Shown in pieces: positions 7,833 to 15,647 of a DNA stretch of 64,000 nucleotides (positions within the stretch are counted from its first letter, which is position 1; each line of letters opens with the position of its first letter). The notes beneath the pieces were generated by a model. That model made no database searches and was not told where the DNA came from. It was given only the letters and a program-made list of their open reading frames with translations. The position numbers and the translations under genes are program-made. The stretch spans positions 97,282 to 161,281 of the forward strand of contig NZ_MUZV01000008.1 of the NCBI RefSeq assembly GCF_002000025.1, written 5' to 3'. The DNA comes from Cognaticolwellia aestuarii. GTDB lineage: Bacteria; Pseudomonadota; Gammaproteobacteria; Enterobacterales; Alteromonadaceae.

Positions 7833-7916
7833 ATGAATAGTTCAGTAACTGGCGGTGTCGTCGTAATCATTATTATTATAATCATCGCCGTTATCGCTTC
7901 GAAGCGTAAAAAATAA
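7833..7916 (+). CDS. 27-residue single-TM microprotein
   Basis: The frame starting MNSSVTGGVVVIIIIIIIAV ends in ASKRKK. It is a hydrophobic run of V and I flanked by a short polar N-terminus and a positive C-terminus, fitting a membrane-inserted microprotein with the tail in the cytoplasm. AGCAGGGAAAG lies at a usable distance upstream. Low sequence complexity keeps confidence moderate. Confidence 0.45.
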   Translation: MNSSVTGGVVVIIIIIIIAVIASKRKK

Positions 7917-7940
7917 TAAGCCGTAAGTTTGTCAATTTAA

Positions 7941-7967
7941 CTACATAGCTACATAGCTACATAGCTA
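7941..7967. repeat. 8-bp tandem repeat CTACATAG, three copies
   Basis: CTACATAG is repeated three times at 7941-7964 with a partial fourth unit. It lies between the microprotein and the lipoprotein gene and is a candidate slippage site. Confidence 0.8.
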
Positions 7968-8023
7968 TTTGCTCGATAAATCGTTAGTTAAATAGCCACT
8001 TGCTGACAATAAAAAATATTAAT

Positions 8024-8392
8024 ATGAAAAAAAATGCTTTATTAATAATGGTATTAACTTTGCTTTTATTTGCTTGTGTAAAACCATTACAAATAAAAGC
8101 TGAAAGTAAAACATCTGCAGCGCTAGGTAATACAGCGCACAATTATCAATGTCAAAGCGGTGAAAAAATTGTGGTTAATTATCAATCAACAGAGACTATT
8201 TTGCTGCAATACCAAGGCAGTCATTATAAAATGAGCGCAGCAATTTCTGCTAGCGGTTCACGCTATATTACGAATGATATTGAGTGGTGGACTAAGGGTA
8301 GGGGGGCTGGTGCGAAGGGCACACTGTTTCGCCACCTTACTGACGGTGGTTCAGCTCAAGTTATTGAATCTTGTACTGAGTACTTCATATGA
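8024..8392 (+). CDS. MliC-like C-type lysozyme inhibitor lipoprotein
   Basis: The lipoprotein signal reads MKKNALLIMVLTLLLFAC, with the lipobox Cys anchoring the mature protein to a membrane. The C-terminal domain matches MliC (PF09864): YQCQSGEKIVVNYQS, a central LQYQGSHYKM strand pair, and a WWTKGRGAGAKGTLFR loop with a late Cys that can pair with the first. MliC proteins block C-type lysozymes in the periplasm. I place the start at ATG 8024, because the upstream TTG at 8000 would add eight residues before the signal. A second small lipoprotein follows. Confidence 0.8.
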   Translation: MKKNALLIMVLTLLLFACVKPLQIKAESKTSAALGNTAHNYQCQSGEKIVVNYQSTETILLQYQGSHYKMSAAISASGSRYITNDIEWWTKGRGAGAKGTLFRHLTDGGSAQVIESCTEYFI

Positions 8393-8488
8393 TGGCTTAA
8401 AAGCAAACTTTGATAACATTTAATTTTTGTGTATAGGGTGATTTAAGCCAATAATTTAGTCATGTTATAGCTTTTCAAAGGTGAAAAA

Positions 8489-8887
8489 ATGAAAACTAAC
8501 CTACTTGGTATTCTCTTGCTGACTTATTTTTTACAGGGCTGCGCTGGTGCTAGATACAGTTACCTAACTGAAGTTGAAAAGACAACTGATGGACAAGTAA
8601 TAAATGTTAATACAGGGCAAACACTTGAATTGTTAGCTGTTGGTAATGGTTTTCCAGGGTACTGGGGTTATTACCCTTGGGTGATCTCATCGTCAGCAAA
8701 TATTGCGAGCATAGACTGCAAAGCCGCGAGAAGTATCGTACCATTTCGTGAACCCGGGGTACTATTTGGTGGCACAGTGTGTCATTTAATTGCCCACAAA
8801 CAAGGTGAGGCAATACTGTATTTTGGTAACAAATATAATGTCAACGAAGAGCACTATGAAGTTAAAGTTGATGTTGTGGTCAAATAA
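8489..8887 (+). CDS. Small lipoprotein, possibly chagasin-like inhibitor
   Basis: This 132-aa protein begins MKTNLLGILLLTYFLQGC, a clear lipobox. The mature beta-rich domain has NGFPGYWGYYPW, then GVLFGGTVCHLIAHKQGEAIL and a final alternating EVKVDVVVK strand. The order of an N-x-x-x-G-Y-x-W loop, a G-x-x-x-GGT loop and a GEA-x-L strand recalls chagasin-type (I42) cysteine-protease inhibitors. The third inhibitory loop is not obvious. Two cysteines (in IDCKA and GTVCHL) may form a disulfide. The lipoprotein call is firm; the inhibitor idea is tentative. Confidence 0.7.
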   Translation: MKTNLLGILLLTYFLQGCAGARYSYLTEVEKTTDGQVINVNTGQTLELLAVGNGFPGYWGYYPWVISSSANIASIDCKAARSIVPFREPGVLFGGTVCHLIAHKQGEAILYFGNKYNVNEEHYEVKVDVVVK

Positions 8888-9079
8888 AAATGGCCTGCAT
8901 AGCCACAAAGCCTCAAAATAATCTCGTATAAAATACGACAATAACGTAATTTCAGCCAACAATGACAAGCAAATGAACAAGTTGCCAGTAAATATATGGC
9001 AAAACGGGGCTAACAAGGTGGTTTAGCAATGCCAATTGAGCTTATTTATTAGTGCTGCTATCGGGAGTGATAAAATGAT

Positions 9080-9109
9080 ATTAGCCTTAATTTTTAAGGC
9101 TAATTTTTT
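9080..9109 (+). terminator. Rho-independent terminator
   Basis: ATTAGCCTTAA and TTAAGGCTAAT form a perfect 11-bp stem followed by T6 on the plus strand. It would end transcription from the 8489-8887 lipoprotein gene and overlaps the last codons of the converging LysR gene. Confidence 0.8.
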
Positions 9110-10011
9110 GTATTTGAGGCAGCCATAATCATTTTATTTCTTAACCATTTATTTGCTGGCTCTTTATCAACATTAACATGCCAGTATAAATGAACATCGA
9201 TATCGGGTAATTCAACGGGCATTTTGTAAATGGCAATATCAAGCATATCTGCGTACATTTCTGCTGCGGTTTTGGGTAATGTCAGCAACATATCATTACT
9301 TATCAAGACGCGACAGGCTGATAAAGCATGTTGACAGCGTAAGGATATTTTACGATGTAGGCCAATACGAGAAAGTTCAAAATCTTCTAAGCCAGGTCCT
9401 GTTGAACGAGATGAAACTAATATATGTTCAAGTCGAAGGTATGTGTCTAAGTCGAGTTTACCGTTAAGTGCAGGGTGGTTTTTACGCGCCACCACTACCA
9501 GTTGATCTAGCTCCAATTGGGTATGCAAAATATTATTACTTACTGGGATTAACGCATCAATTGCGAGATCAATATCACCGCTGGCTAATTTATTTTCAAG
9601 CTCACTGCGTCGAACGCGTCTATTACTTCGTAAATTAATGGCTGGAGATTCAACAGATAAGCTTTCTTGTAGTATCGGTAAATAATAAGGTTCTAATGAG
9701 CCATGCAATGAAAGAGAGAAGTTTTTCCGAGAAGTTAATGGTTCAAATTGACGAGATTGCACTAAGCATACTTGCAGCTGATGCAATGCTTCTCTCACAT
9801 CATCAATAACATTTTTTGCAACAGGTGTTGGCCTCATTTCGTTACCTTGTCTAATAAACAAAGCATCATCGAAATAGCTACGCAGCTTACCTAATGAGTG
9901 ACTGACGGCTGGTTGCGATAAATTCAGTACTGATGCGGCTTTAGTAATATTGCCTTCACAATATATTGCATCGAAAACTACAAACAAATTTAAATCAATT
10001 TTCATCTTCAC
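9100..10011 (-). CDS. LysR-family transcriptional regulator
   Basis: This 303-aa protein has the LysR winged helix at its N-terminus: LNLFVVFDAIYCEGNITKAA, then LNLSQPAVSHSLGKLR and FDDALFIRQGNEMRPTP. The C-terminal part is the periplasmic-binding-fold effector domain. The NodD/SyrM-like pattern of the helix (LF-FDA-x-x-x-x-NIT-AA) is common in regulators of catabolic genes. It is divergent from the large acyl-CoA cluster, and the gap (10012-10206) holds two ACTATT-N9-AAT sites with T-N11-A cores. It is the best candidate activator of that cluster and perhaps of the one near 51 kb. The effector is unknown. Confidence 0.92.
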   Translation of the reverse strand: MKMKIDLNLFVVFDAIYCEGNITKAASVLNLSQPAVSHSLGKLRSYFDDALFIRQGNEMRPTPVAKNVIDDVREALHQLQVCLVQSRQFEPLTSRKNFSLSLHGSLEPYYLPILQESLSVESPAINLRSNRRVRRSELENKLASGDIDLAIDALIPVSNNILHTQLELDQLVVVARKNHPALNGKLDLDTYLRLEHILVSSRSTGPGLEDFELSRIGLHRKISLRCQHALSACRVLISNDMLLTLPKTAAEMYADMLDIAIYKMPVELPDIDVHLYWHVNVDKEPANKWLRNKMIMAASNTKN

Positions 10012-10063
10012 TCCATTGCTGACTTACTATAGCGGTAAATAACCATTAAATTACATTATTTAT

Positions 10064-10133
10064 ACTATTTAATATATCAATAGTAGGGTATTAGAACTAT
10101 TCATTTGTTTAATTTAGATGCTCGGCTTAGCAT
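10064..10133 (+). promoter_or_regulatory. Tandem LysR-type sites plus promoter, cluster 1A
   Basis: Site 1 (10064-10081) is ACTATT-N9-AAT, part of a palindrome ACTATT...AATAGT ending at 10084. Site 2 (10096-10113) is the same pattern 32 bp downstream, with N9 = CATTTGTTT. It overlaps a -35-like TTGTTT (10105-10110) that is 17 bp before TAGCAT (10128-10133). The promoter at 18497-18566 repeats this layout exactly: 21 identical bases from AACTATTCATTTG onward, then N11 and TTAGCAT. Confidence 0.75.
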
Positions 10134-10206
10134 AGTCAAGTACATTCGATATAGCGCAGTACTATTTTAAAATGCGCATGATTGACATAAAAGAATAGGA
10201 GTTAAT

Positions 10207-10320
10207 GTGGTCGTTTATAACCGAAAAAATTTAGCAAACACTCAGTTAAGCAACGACGCTATTGAGACTGCATTAACAGCTTCGTTAAACCTGCAAACCT
10301 ACCTTAAGGTTGAGTGCTAA
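10207..10320 (+). CDS. Possible 37-residue leader peptide
   Basis: A GTG start at 10207 follows AGGAG at 10197-10201 with ideal spacing. The frame ends at TAA 10318-10320, one base before the ATG of the phosphatase-like gene, so it could couple translation. The peptide begins VVVYNRKNLANTQLSN and has no recognised domain. It is the first frame after the LysR-type promoter. It could be a genuine small gene, a leader or chance. Confidence 0.35.
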   Translation: MVVYNRKNLANTQLSNDAIETALTASLNLQTYLKVEC

Positions 10321-10321
10321 T

Positions 10322-11056
10322 ATGGCGGCAATTTATTTAATCAGACATGGGCAAGCCTCATTTGGCAGTGCTGACTATGACCAGTTGTCTGATAAAGGCT
10401 GGCAACAGGCGGCGTTACTAGGTCAATACTGGCGTTCAAGAGCAACGCCATGTAAATTTTATTGCGGTGATTTACTCCGTCACAGTCAAACATTGTCTAG
10501 TTTTAATGAGGGCTATCAAGGCTCGGCAACACCGACAATTATACATTCAGGTTTTAACGAATTTGATCATGTTGATATTTTGAAAAATTATCACGCACAG
10601 TGGCAGAATCTTGCCAAAATGAGCGACGAAATAAAACAGCTGAAAAACCCAAATAAGACCTTTCAAAAAGAGTTTTCTAACGCACTTAATCGTTGGGTTT
10701 CCGGCGATAAAGATGAAGAATATAAAGAAAGTTGGCAGCAATTTAAAGCCCGCTGTATAAGGGCATTACAAGACATTATTGCACAAGAGTTAGCCAACAA
10801 GCGTCAATTTAAAGCCGATGGTAGTAAAGCTAAACAGTCTAAAGACATTCTAGTGTTTACCTCTGGCGGCACAATATCGGTGATCGTTCAGCACATTTTA
10901 AAATTAAACGATCAACAAGCATTAGAGATTAATCAGCAAGCGAGAAATACCAGTGTTACCAAACTGTTGTTTTCAGAGAACTTGTTGAGCGTAGACTATT
11001 TAAATAATTATAGTCATTTAGAGCAAGCAGGCGATGACTGGGTAACGTTTAGGTAA
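10322..11056 (+). CDS. Histidine-phosphatase-superfamily protein lacking second catalytic His
   Basis: This 244-aa protein of the phosphoglycerate-mutase/SixA superfamily begins AAIYLIRHGQASFGSADYDQL, with the phospho-acceptor His in RHG. The position where family enzymes carry the second histidine (HGG-like) reads LVFTSGGTIS, so that His is replaced by Ser. The tail NTSVTKLLF...NNYSHLE is family-typical. I chose ATG 10322 over the in-frame TTG at 10310, which overlaps the upstream small frame. It is the first sizeable gene of the acyl-CoA cluster. Its role may be hydrolysis of a phospho-intermediate made by the kinase at 14484, or a non-catalytic one; both are inference. Confidence 0.8.
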   Translation: MAAIYLIRHGQASFGSADYDQLSDKGWQQAALLGQYWRSRATPCKFYCGDLLRHSQTLSSFNEGYQGSATPTIIHSGFNEFDHVDILKNYHAQWQNLAKMSDEIKQLKNPNKTFQKEFSNALNRWVSGDKDEEYKESWQQFKARCIRALQDIIAQELANKRQFKADGSKAKQSKDILVFTSGGTISVIVQHILKLNDQQALEINQQARNTSVTKLLFSENLLSVDYLNNYSHLEQAGDDWVTFR

Positions 11057-11098
11057 GCGCTTGTTAAAAAATTAACTAAAACTTAAGTAGGAAATAAA

Positions 11099-11869
11099 AT
11101 GAATAATGGCAATTTATTTGATTTATCAGGAAAAGTCGCATTAGTTACTGGTGCTAGCCGTGGCATAGGCGAAGGCATTACTAAGTTACTTGCTCAACAT
11201 GGCGCACACGTAATTGTTTCAAGTCGAAAAGTTGAAGGTTGCCAAGCGGTTGTTGACGACATAATCAAAGCCGGTGGTAGTGCGCAAGCTATTGCCTGTC
11301 ATATTGGTGACATGGCGCAAATTGAGGCTATTTTCTCATCAATTAGCGAGCAACATGGCAAGCTTGATATTCTGGTGAACAATGCGGCTGCTAATCCATA
11401 TTTTGGTCATATCTTAGATACTGACTTAAGCGCTTATGAGAAAACGGTTGATGTCAATATTCGTGGCTATTTCTTTATGTCGACCTTAGGTGCCAAGTTA
11501 ATGAAAACCAACGGTGGTGGCGCTATTGTTAATGTTGCATCTGTTAACGGTGTTATTCCTGGTGATTTTCAAGGGATATATTCGATCACCAAAGCGGCAG
11601 TTATTTCGATGACAAAAGCGTTTGCTAAAGAGTGCGCGCAATTTAATATTCGTGTTAATGCCTTATTACCAGGCGCCACAGATACTAAATTTGCCTCTAC
11701 GTTAGTTAATAACCCTAAAATTTTAGAGCAAGCTATGGCACACGTGCCGATGAAACGTGTGGCAAAGCCAGATGAAATGGCCGGTACCGTATTGTACTTA
11801 GCATCAGATGCTTCTAGCTATACAACAGGTACTGCTATTAACGTTGATGGCGGCTACCTTATTGGCTAA
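11099..11869 (+). CDS. Short-chain dehydrogenase/reductase (SDR)
   Basis: This 256-aa classical SDR shows all core motifs: the Rossmann TGASRGIG near residue 18, the NNAA structural motif, the catalytic Ser in NVASVNGV and the YSITKAAV Tyr-Lys pair. The C-terminus NVDGGYLIG is typical. SRK after the second strand suggests NADP preference. It should oxidise or reduce a hydroxyl/keto group, probably on an acyl-CoA given its neighbours. It lies 42 bp after the phosphatase-like gene with a good AGGA ribosome site. Confidence 0.9.
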   Translation: MNNGNLFDLSGKVALVTGASRGIGEGITKLLAQHGAHVIVSSRKVEGCQAVVDDIIKAGGSAQAIACHIGDMAQIEAIFSSISEQHGKLDILVNNAAANPYFGHILDTDLSAYEKTVDVNIRGYFFMSTLGAKLMKTNGGGAIVNVASVNGVIPGDFQGIYSITKAAVISMTKAFAKECAQFNIRVNALLPGATDTKFASTLVNNPKILEQAMAHVPMKRVAKPDEMAGTVLYLASDASSYTTGTAINVDGGYLIG

Positions 11870-11926
11870 GCCGCTAAAGCTTAAGTTTTATTGGTGTACT
11901 TTGTATTACTTAAGTTAATAACAATA

Positions 11927-11984
11927 ATACCAAACGCAAGACAGCGTTTTTGCTTAGTGAGCAATTCAATCTTGTGTTTGGTAT
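11927..11984. repeat. Palindromic intergenic repeat, ATACCAAAC family
   Basis: ATACCAAACGCAAGA (11927-11941) and TCTTGTGTTTGGTAT (11970-11984) form a stem with 14 of 15 pairs and a 28-nt loop. A related hairpin starting AATACCAAAC lies at 44441-44478. It sits between two genes of the same operon and may modulate read-through or mRNA stability. Confidence 0.65.
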
Positions 11985-12026
11985 GACAAACAGTGAAACG
12001 CATTACAATTTATTGAGACAACATTT

Positions 12027-13151
12027 ATGAGCACAACTAACAGCAACAACGCAGCAGCATTATTTCAGCCATTTTCGGTTAAGTCATTAACCTTAAAGAA
12101 TAAAACTGTAATGGCACCAATGACCAGGGCATTTTCTCCAAATAATGTGCCAACCAAAGAGGTTGCAGCTTACTATCGTCGTCGTGCTGAGGGTAATGTT
12201 GGCCTTATCATCACTGAAGGGACTTTTATCTCGCATAAAGCGGCTAACGGTTATGAGAATGTACCGGCTATTTATGGTGATGATGCGTTAGCGGGTTGGA
12301 AACATGTTGTTGATGAGGTTCATGCTGCTGGCGGTAAAATCGCGCCACAACTATGGCATGTAGGCTCGGTAAGAAAACTAGGGGTAGGTCCTGATAAAGA
12401 CGTACCAGCATATAGTCCTTCTGGCTTATTTAAACCAGGGGCTGAAAATGGCGTTGCTATGTCGCAAGCCGATATTGATGAAGTTGTTGCCTCGTTTGCA
12501 CAAGCGGCACTTGATGCTAAAAACATTGGTTTTGACGCTATTGAAGTACACGGTGCTCATGGCTATTTAGTCGACCAGTTCTTCTGGGAAGGCACTAACC
12601 AACGTGATGATAAATACGGTGGATCGTTAGAAAACCGTACCCGTTTTGGTGTTGAAATTGTCCAAGCTATTCGTGCAGCAGTGGGCGATGACTTTACTAT
12701 TATTTTCAGATTTTCTCAGTGGAAACAACAAGATTACAGCGCCAAACTTTGTCAAACACCTGAAGAATTAGAGCGTTTCTTAAACTTGCTCAGCGATGCC
12801 GGTGTTGATGTTTTTCATGCTAGTACACGTCGCTTTTGGGTCAGTGAATTTGAAGGCTCGGCATTAAATCTTGCCGGCTGGACGAAAAAATTGACCGATA
12901 AACCTGTGATTACTGTCGGTAATGTAGGCCTTGATGCTGACTTTATTGGCGAAGGAAATAAAGATTTATCAGGCACATCGAACCCAACAGGCATCGATGA
13001 ATTGCTTGAGCGTTTAGGTAATAACGAGTTTGATTTAGTTGCCATTGGCCGCGCTTTGCTAGTTGACCCTGATTGGGTTAATAAAATTGCGGTTGATGCT
13101 ATTGAAGAAATTAAGCCTTTTACTAAAAAGTCACTCATGTCATTAAGTTAA
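12027..13151 (+). CDS. Old-yellow-enzyme-family NADH:flavin oxidoreductase
   Basis: This 374-aa protein folds as an FMN-binding TIM barrel of the OYE family. KSLTLKNKTVMAPMTRAF opens the barrel, LWHVGS follows, and EVHGAHGYLVDQFFWEGTNQ holds the two substrate-anchoring histidines. DDKYGGSLENRTRF and FDLVAIGRALLVDPDWVNK supply FMN-phosphate contacts. There is no C-terminal FeS/FAD extension, so it is an ene-reductase rather than a 2,4-dienoyl-CoA reductase of the long type. It may reduce an alpha,beta-unsaturated intermediate in this pathway; that is inferred from context. Confidence 0.9.
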   Translation: MSTTNSNNAAALFQPFSVKSLTLKNKTVMAPMTRAFSPNNVPTKEVAAYYRRRAEGNVGLIITEGTFISHKAANGYENVPAIYGDDALAGWKHVVDEVHAAGGKIAPQLWHVGSVRKLGVGPDKDVPAYSPSGLFKPGAENGVAMSQADIDEVVASFAQAALDAKNIGFDAIEVHGAHGYLVDQFFWEGTNQRDDKYGGSLENRTRFGVEIVQAIRAAVGDDFTIIFRFSQWKQQDYSAKLCQTPEELERFLNLLSDAGVDVFHASTRRFWVSEFEGSALNLAGWTKKLTDKPVITVGNVGLDADFIGEGNKDLSGTSNPTGIDELLERLGNNEFDLVAIGRALLVDPDWVNKIAVDAIEEIKPFTKKSLMSLS

Positions 13152-13178
13152 TTAGCCAGATTAAATAAGGAATACCCT

Positions 13179-14390
13179 ATGAATTTCGAATATAGCGAAA
13201 AAGTTCAGGCGCTTATTAAGCAAGTTTCTGATTTTATGGATACACATGTTTTTCCTGTTGAACAAGAAATGCATGATCTTGTTGCTAAAGACCAATGGAC
13301 AACACCACCATTATTAGAAGCGTTAAAAGCAAAAGCAAAAGCTGCAGGCTTATGGAATTTATTTCTACCTGTTGCTTACGGAAAATACAGTGCTGGCTTG
13401 ACCAATCTTGAATACGCGCCATTAGCCGAAATTATGGGTAAAGTGATGTGGGGACCGGAAGTGTTTAACTGCGCGGCGCCAGATACAGGCAATATGGAAG
13501 TATTGGCTAAATATGGCAATGAAGCGCAGAAAAAACAATGGTTAGAGCCATTGCTTGAAGGAAAAATTCGCTCTGCTTTTGCCATGACAGAGCCAGAAGT
13601 TGCTTCTAGTGACGCAACAAATATCGAGTTACGCATAGAACGTGATGGCGATGAATATGTTATCAACGGTCGTAAGTTTTATATTAGTGGTGCCTGTCGT
13701 AAGCAATGTGAAGTGATGATTGTGATGGGCAAAACAGACCCTGGCAATAGCAATCGTTATATTCAACAATCTCAAGTGTTAGTGCCAATGAATACACCTG
13801 GGGTTACTATGGTCCGCCCAATGCAAGTGTTTGGTTATAACGATGCACCAGAAGGTCATGCAGAAGTTACTTTTGAAAATGTCCGAGTACCGGTTGAAAA
13901 CATAATTCTTGGTGAAGGTAAAGGCTTTGAAATTGCACAAGGTCGATTAGGTCCTGGACGTATTCATCACTGTATGCGCTCAATTGGTGTTGCTCAACGT
14001 GCACTTGATTTAATGTGTAGACGGGTTAATGAACGTATTGTTTTTGGTCGTCCAATGATCAAGCAACAATCGGTTCGTGAAGATATTGCACTATCAGCAT
14101 GTCAGATTGAACAAGCGCGTTTAATGACCTTAAAAGCGGCGCAAAAAATGGATACTGAAGGCAATAAAGCGGCAAGAGATTTAATTGCGATGATAAAAAT
14201 TGTTGCGCCAAATATGTCACTTGATGTTTTAGACCGCGCTATCCAGTGTCATGGCGCTGTTGGTGTCAGCCAAGATACCTTTTTGGCTCATGCTTACGCA
14301 GGGCAAAGAACCTTACGTCTCGCTGATGGTCCTGATCAAGTGCATATGATGCAATTAGGTCGAGATCTGGTCAAACAAAAAGCCGAGTAA
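13179..14390 (+). CDS. ACAD10/11-like acyl-CoA dehydrogenase
   Basis: This 403-aa acyl-CoA dehydrogenase has the full three-domain fold. Its middle and C-terminal segments closely resemble the dehydrogenase domain of human ACAD11: [49 protein letters not shown] and [15 protein letters not shown]. In ACAD10/11 this domain is fused to a kinase and acts on 4-hydroxyacyl-CoA after phosphorylation of the 4-OH. Here the kinase is the next gene (14484), which supports the same chemistry by a split pair. It starts 27 bp after the OYE gene. FAD binding and acyl-CoA use are firm; the 4-hydroxy specificity is inference. Confidence 0.88.
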   Translation: MNFEYSEKVQALIKQVSDFMDTHVFPVEQEMHDLVAKDQWTTPPLLEALKAKAKAAGLWNLFLPVAYGKYSAGLTNLEYAPLAEIMGKVMWGPEVFNCAAPDTGNMEVLAKYGNEAQKKQWLEPLLEGKIRSAFAMTEPEVASSDATNIELRIERDGDEYVINGRKFYISGACRKQCEVMIVMGKTDPGNSNRYIQQSQVLVPMNTPGVTMVRPMQVFGYNDAPEGHAEVTFENVRVPVENIILGEGKGFEIAQGRLGPGRIHHCMRSIGVAQRALDLMCRRVNERIVFGRPMIKQQSVREDIALSACQIEQARLMTLKAAQKMDTEGNKAARDLIAMIKIVAPNMSLDVLDRAIQCHGAVGVSQDTFLAHAYAGQRTLRLADGPDQVHMMQLGRDLVKQKAE

Positions 14391-14452
14391 GTGATGACCT
14401 TGTGGTTATCACTTTACAGAGACTACATCGCGACAAGCAGGGTAGCTTGTCG
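14389..14452 (+). other. Two consecutive hairpins between dehydrogenase and kinase genes
   Basis: AAGTGAT...ATCACTT (14389-14414) overlaps the stop codon of the dehydrogenase gene. It is followed by CGACAAGC...GCTTGTCG (14431-14452). Neither has a T-run, so they look like mRNA-processing or attenuation structures rather than terminators. Confidence 0.45.
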
Positions 14453-14483
14453 TTAATTTCATGTTATTAAGAGTAGTGAACCA

Positions 14484-15524
14484 ATGTCAAATGCCTCATC
14501 TATTGATATTAACGCATTAACGATTTATCTCGAACAACACCTTGATGGTTTTCAAGGGCCAATGAGCTTAGAAAAATTTAGCGGTGGACAATCCAATCCT
14601 ACTTATAAAGTTTTAGCGCAATCAGGCACCTATGTATTACGTCGCCAACCCCCAGGTAAACTTTTGAAGTCGGCACATGCTGTTGATCGTGAGTACCGGG
14701 TATTAAAGGCGCTGAAAAACACAGATGTGCCAGTCGCACAGGTTTATCACTTGTGTGAAGACATCGCCGTTATTGGTTCAATGTTCTATGTAATGGAATT
14801 TTGTGATGGCAGTATTTATTGGCACGCCTCACTGAGCGAAATTGATGATAACGCGCAACGAACAAAAATGTATGACGCGATGAATAAGGCGCTTGTTGCC
14901 TTACATAGTGTTGACATTGAAGCCGTGGGTTTAAGCAGTTACGGCAAGATGGGCAACTATTTTTCCCGTCAACTAGACCGTTGGCTAGCGCAGTATAAAG
15001 CGTCTGAGCTACAGGTTATACCCGCCATGGATAAATTAGGTCAGTGGTTAGAAACCCATTTGCCTGAAGATGATGGTCGGGTGTGTTTAGTTCATGGTGA
15101 CTACCGATTAGACAATATTATGTTTGCCAAAGATAAGCCGGAAATTATCGCCATTTTAGATTGGGAACTATCAACATTAGGGCACCCGTTTGCTGATTTA
15201 GCTTACCAATGCATGGGTCTGCGTATGCCACAAGGTTTGGGCAGTATTGATGGCTTAAAAGGTATTGACCGTAACAGTTTAGGTATTCCAACCGAAGCTG
15301 AATATGTTGCGAAATATTGTCAACGTATGAATATCGATAGTATCGATAATTGGTCCTTTTATCTGTGTTTTAGCTTTTTCCGTTTGGCTGCCATTGTACA
15401 AGGGGTTGCAAAAAGAGCATCACAAGGTAATGCCTCAAATGCAAACGCTGATAAAGTGGGTGCTTTTGTCGAGCCACTTGCGTTAATGGCGCTAGAAATA
15501 ATAGCTCAAGAGCATAAAGCTTAG
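14484..15524 (+). CDS. APH-fold phosphotransferase, ACAD10/11 kinase-like
   Basis: This 346-aa protein has the aminoglycoside-phosphotransferase fold. GGQSNPTYKV forms the nucleotide-binding loop and YVLRRQPPG carries the ATP-contact lysine/arginine region. The catalytic loop is VHGDYRLDNIMF (His-Gly-Asp near residue 204), and AILDWELSTLGHPFADLAY is the metal-binding motif. The sequence matches the kinase domain of ACAD10/11 and LvaA-type kinases rather than antibiotic-resistance enzymes. The expected role is to phosphorylate the 4-hydroxyl of a 4-hydroxyacyl-CoA, preparing it for the dehydrogenase encoded just upstream. Two hairpins lie in the 93-bp gap before it. Kinase fold is firm, substrate inferred. 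Confidence 0.88.
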   Translation: MSNASSIDINALTIYLEQHLDGFQGPMSLEKFSGGQSNPTYKVLAQSGTYVLRRQPPGKLLKSAHAVDREYRVLKALKNTDVPVAQVYHLCEDIAVIGSMFYVMEFCDGSIYWHASLSEIDDNAQRTKMYDAMNKALVALHSVDIEAVGLSSYGKMGNYFSRQLDRWLAQYKASELQVIPAMDKLGQWLETHLPEDDGRVCLVHGDYRLDNIMFAKDKPEIIAILDWELSTLGHPFADLAYQCMGLRMPQGLGSIDGLKGIDRNSLGIPTEAEYVAKYCQRMNIDSIDNWSFYLCFSFFRLAAIVQGVAKRASQGNASNANADKVGAFVEPLALMALEIIAQEHKA

Positions 15525-15647
15525 TTTACCAACACTAAAACAATAAGTTGGAAGCAATGAAGTTAGTGCAGTAAGTAAAGAAAATTAATCAACATATAAA
15601 AAGTATTACAACAATAATAGACAACTTTTATTTAAAGGAAATAGCTC

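Noticed and set aside
7941-7967. Short tandem repeat as a CRISPR-like array
   Set aside because: Contiguous 8-bp units with no spacers; simple tandem repeat.
12815-13138. 107-codon minus-strand frame inside the OYE gene
   Set aside because: It mirrors the coding frame of a well-supported gene and shows no domain or ribosome site.
14484-15524. Aminoglycoside-resistance kinase
   Set aside because: The APH fold is present, but sequence pattern and the ACAD11-like neighbour point to an acyl-CoA kinase role.
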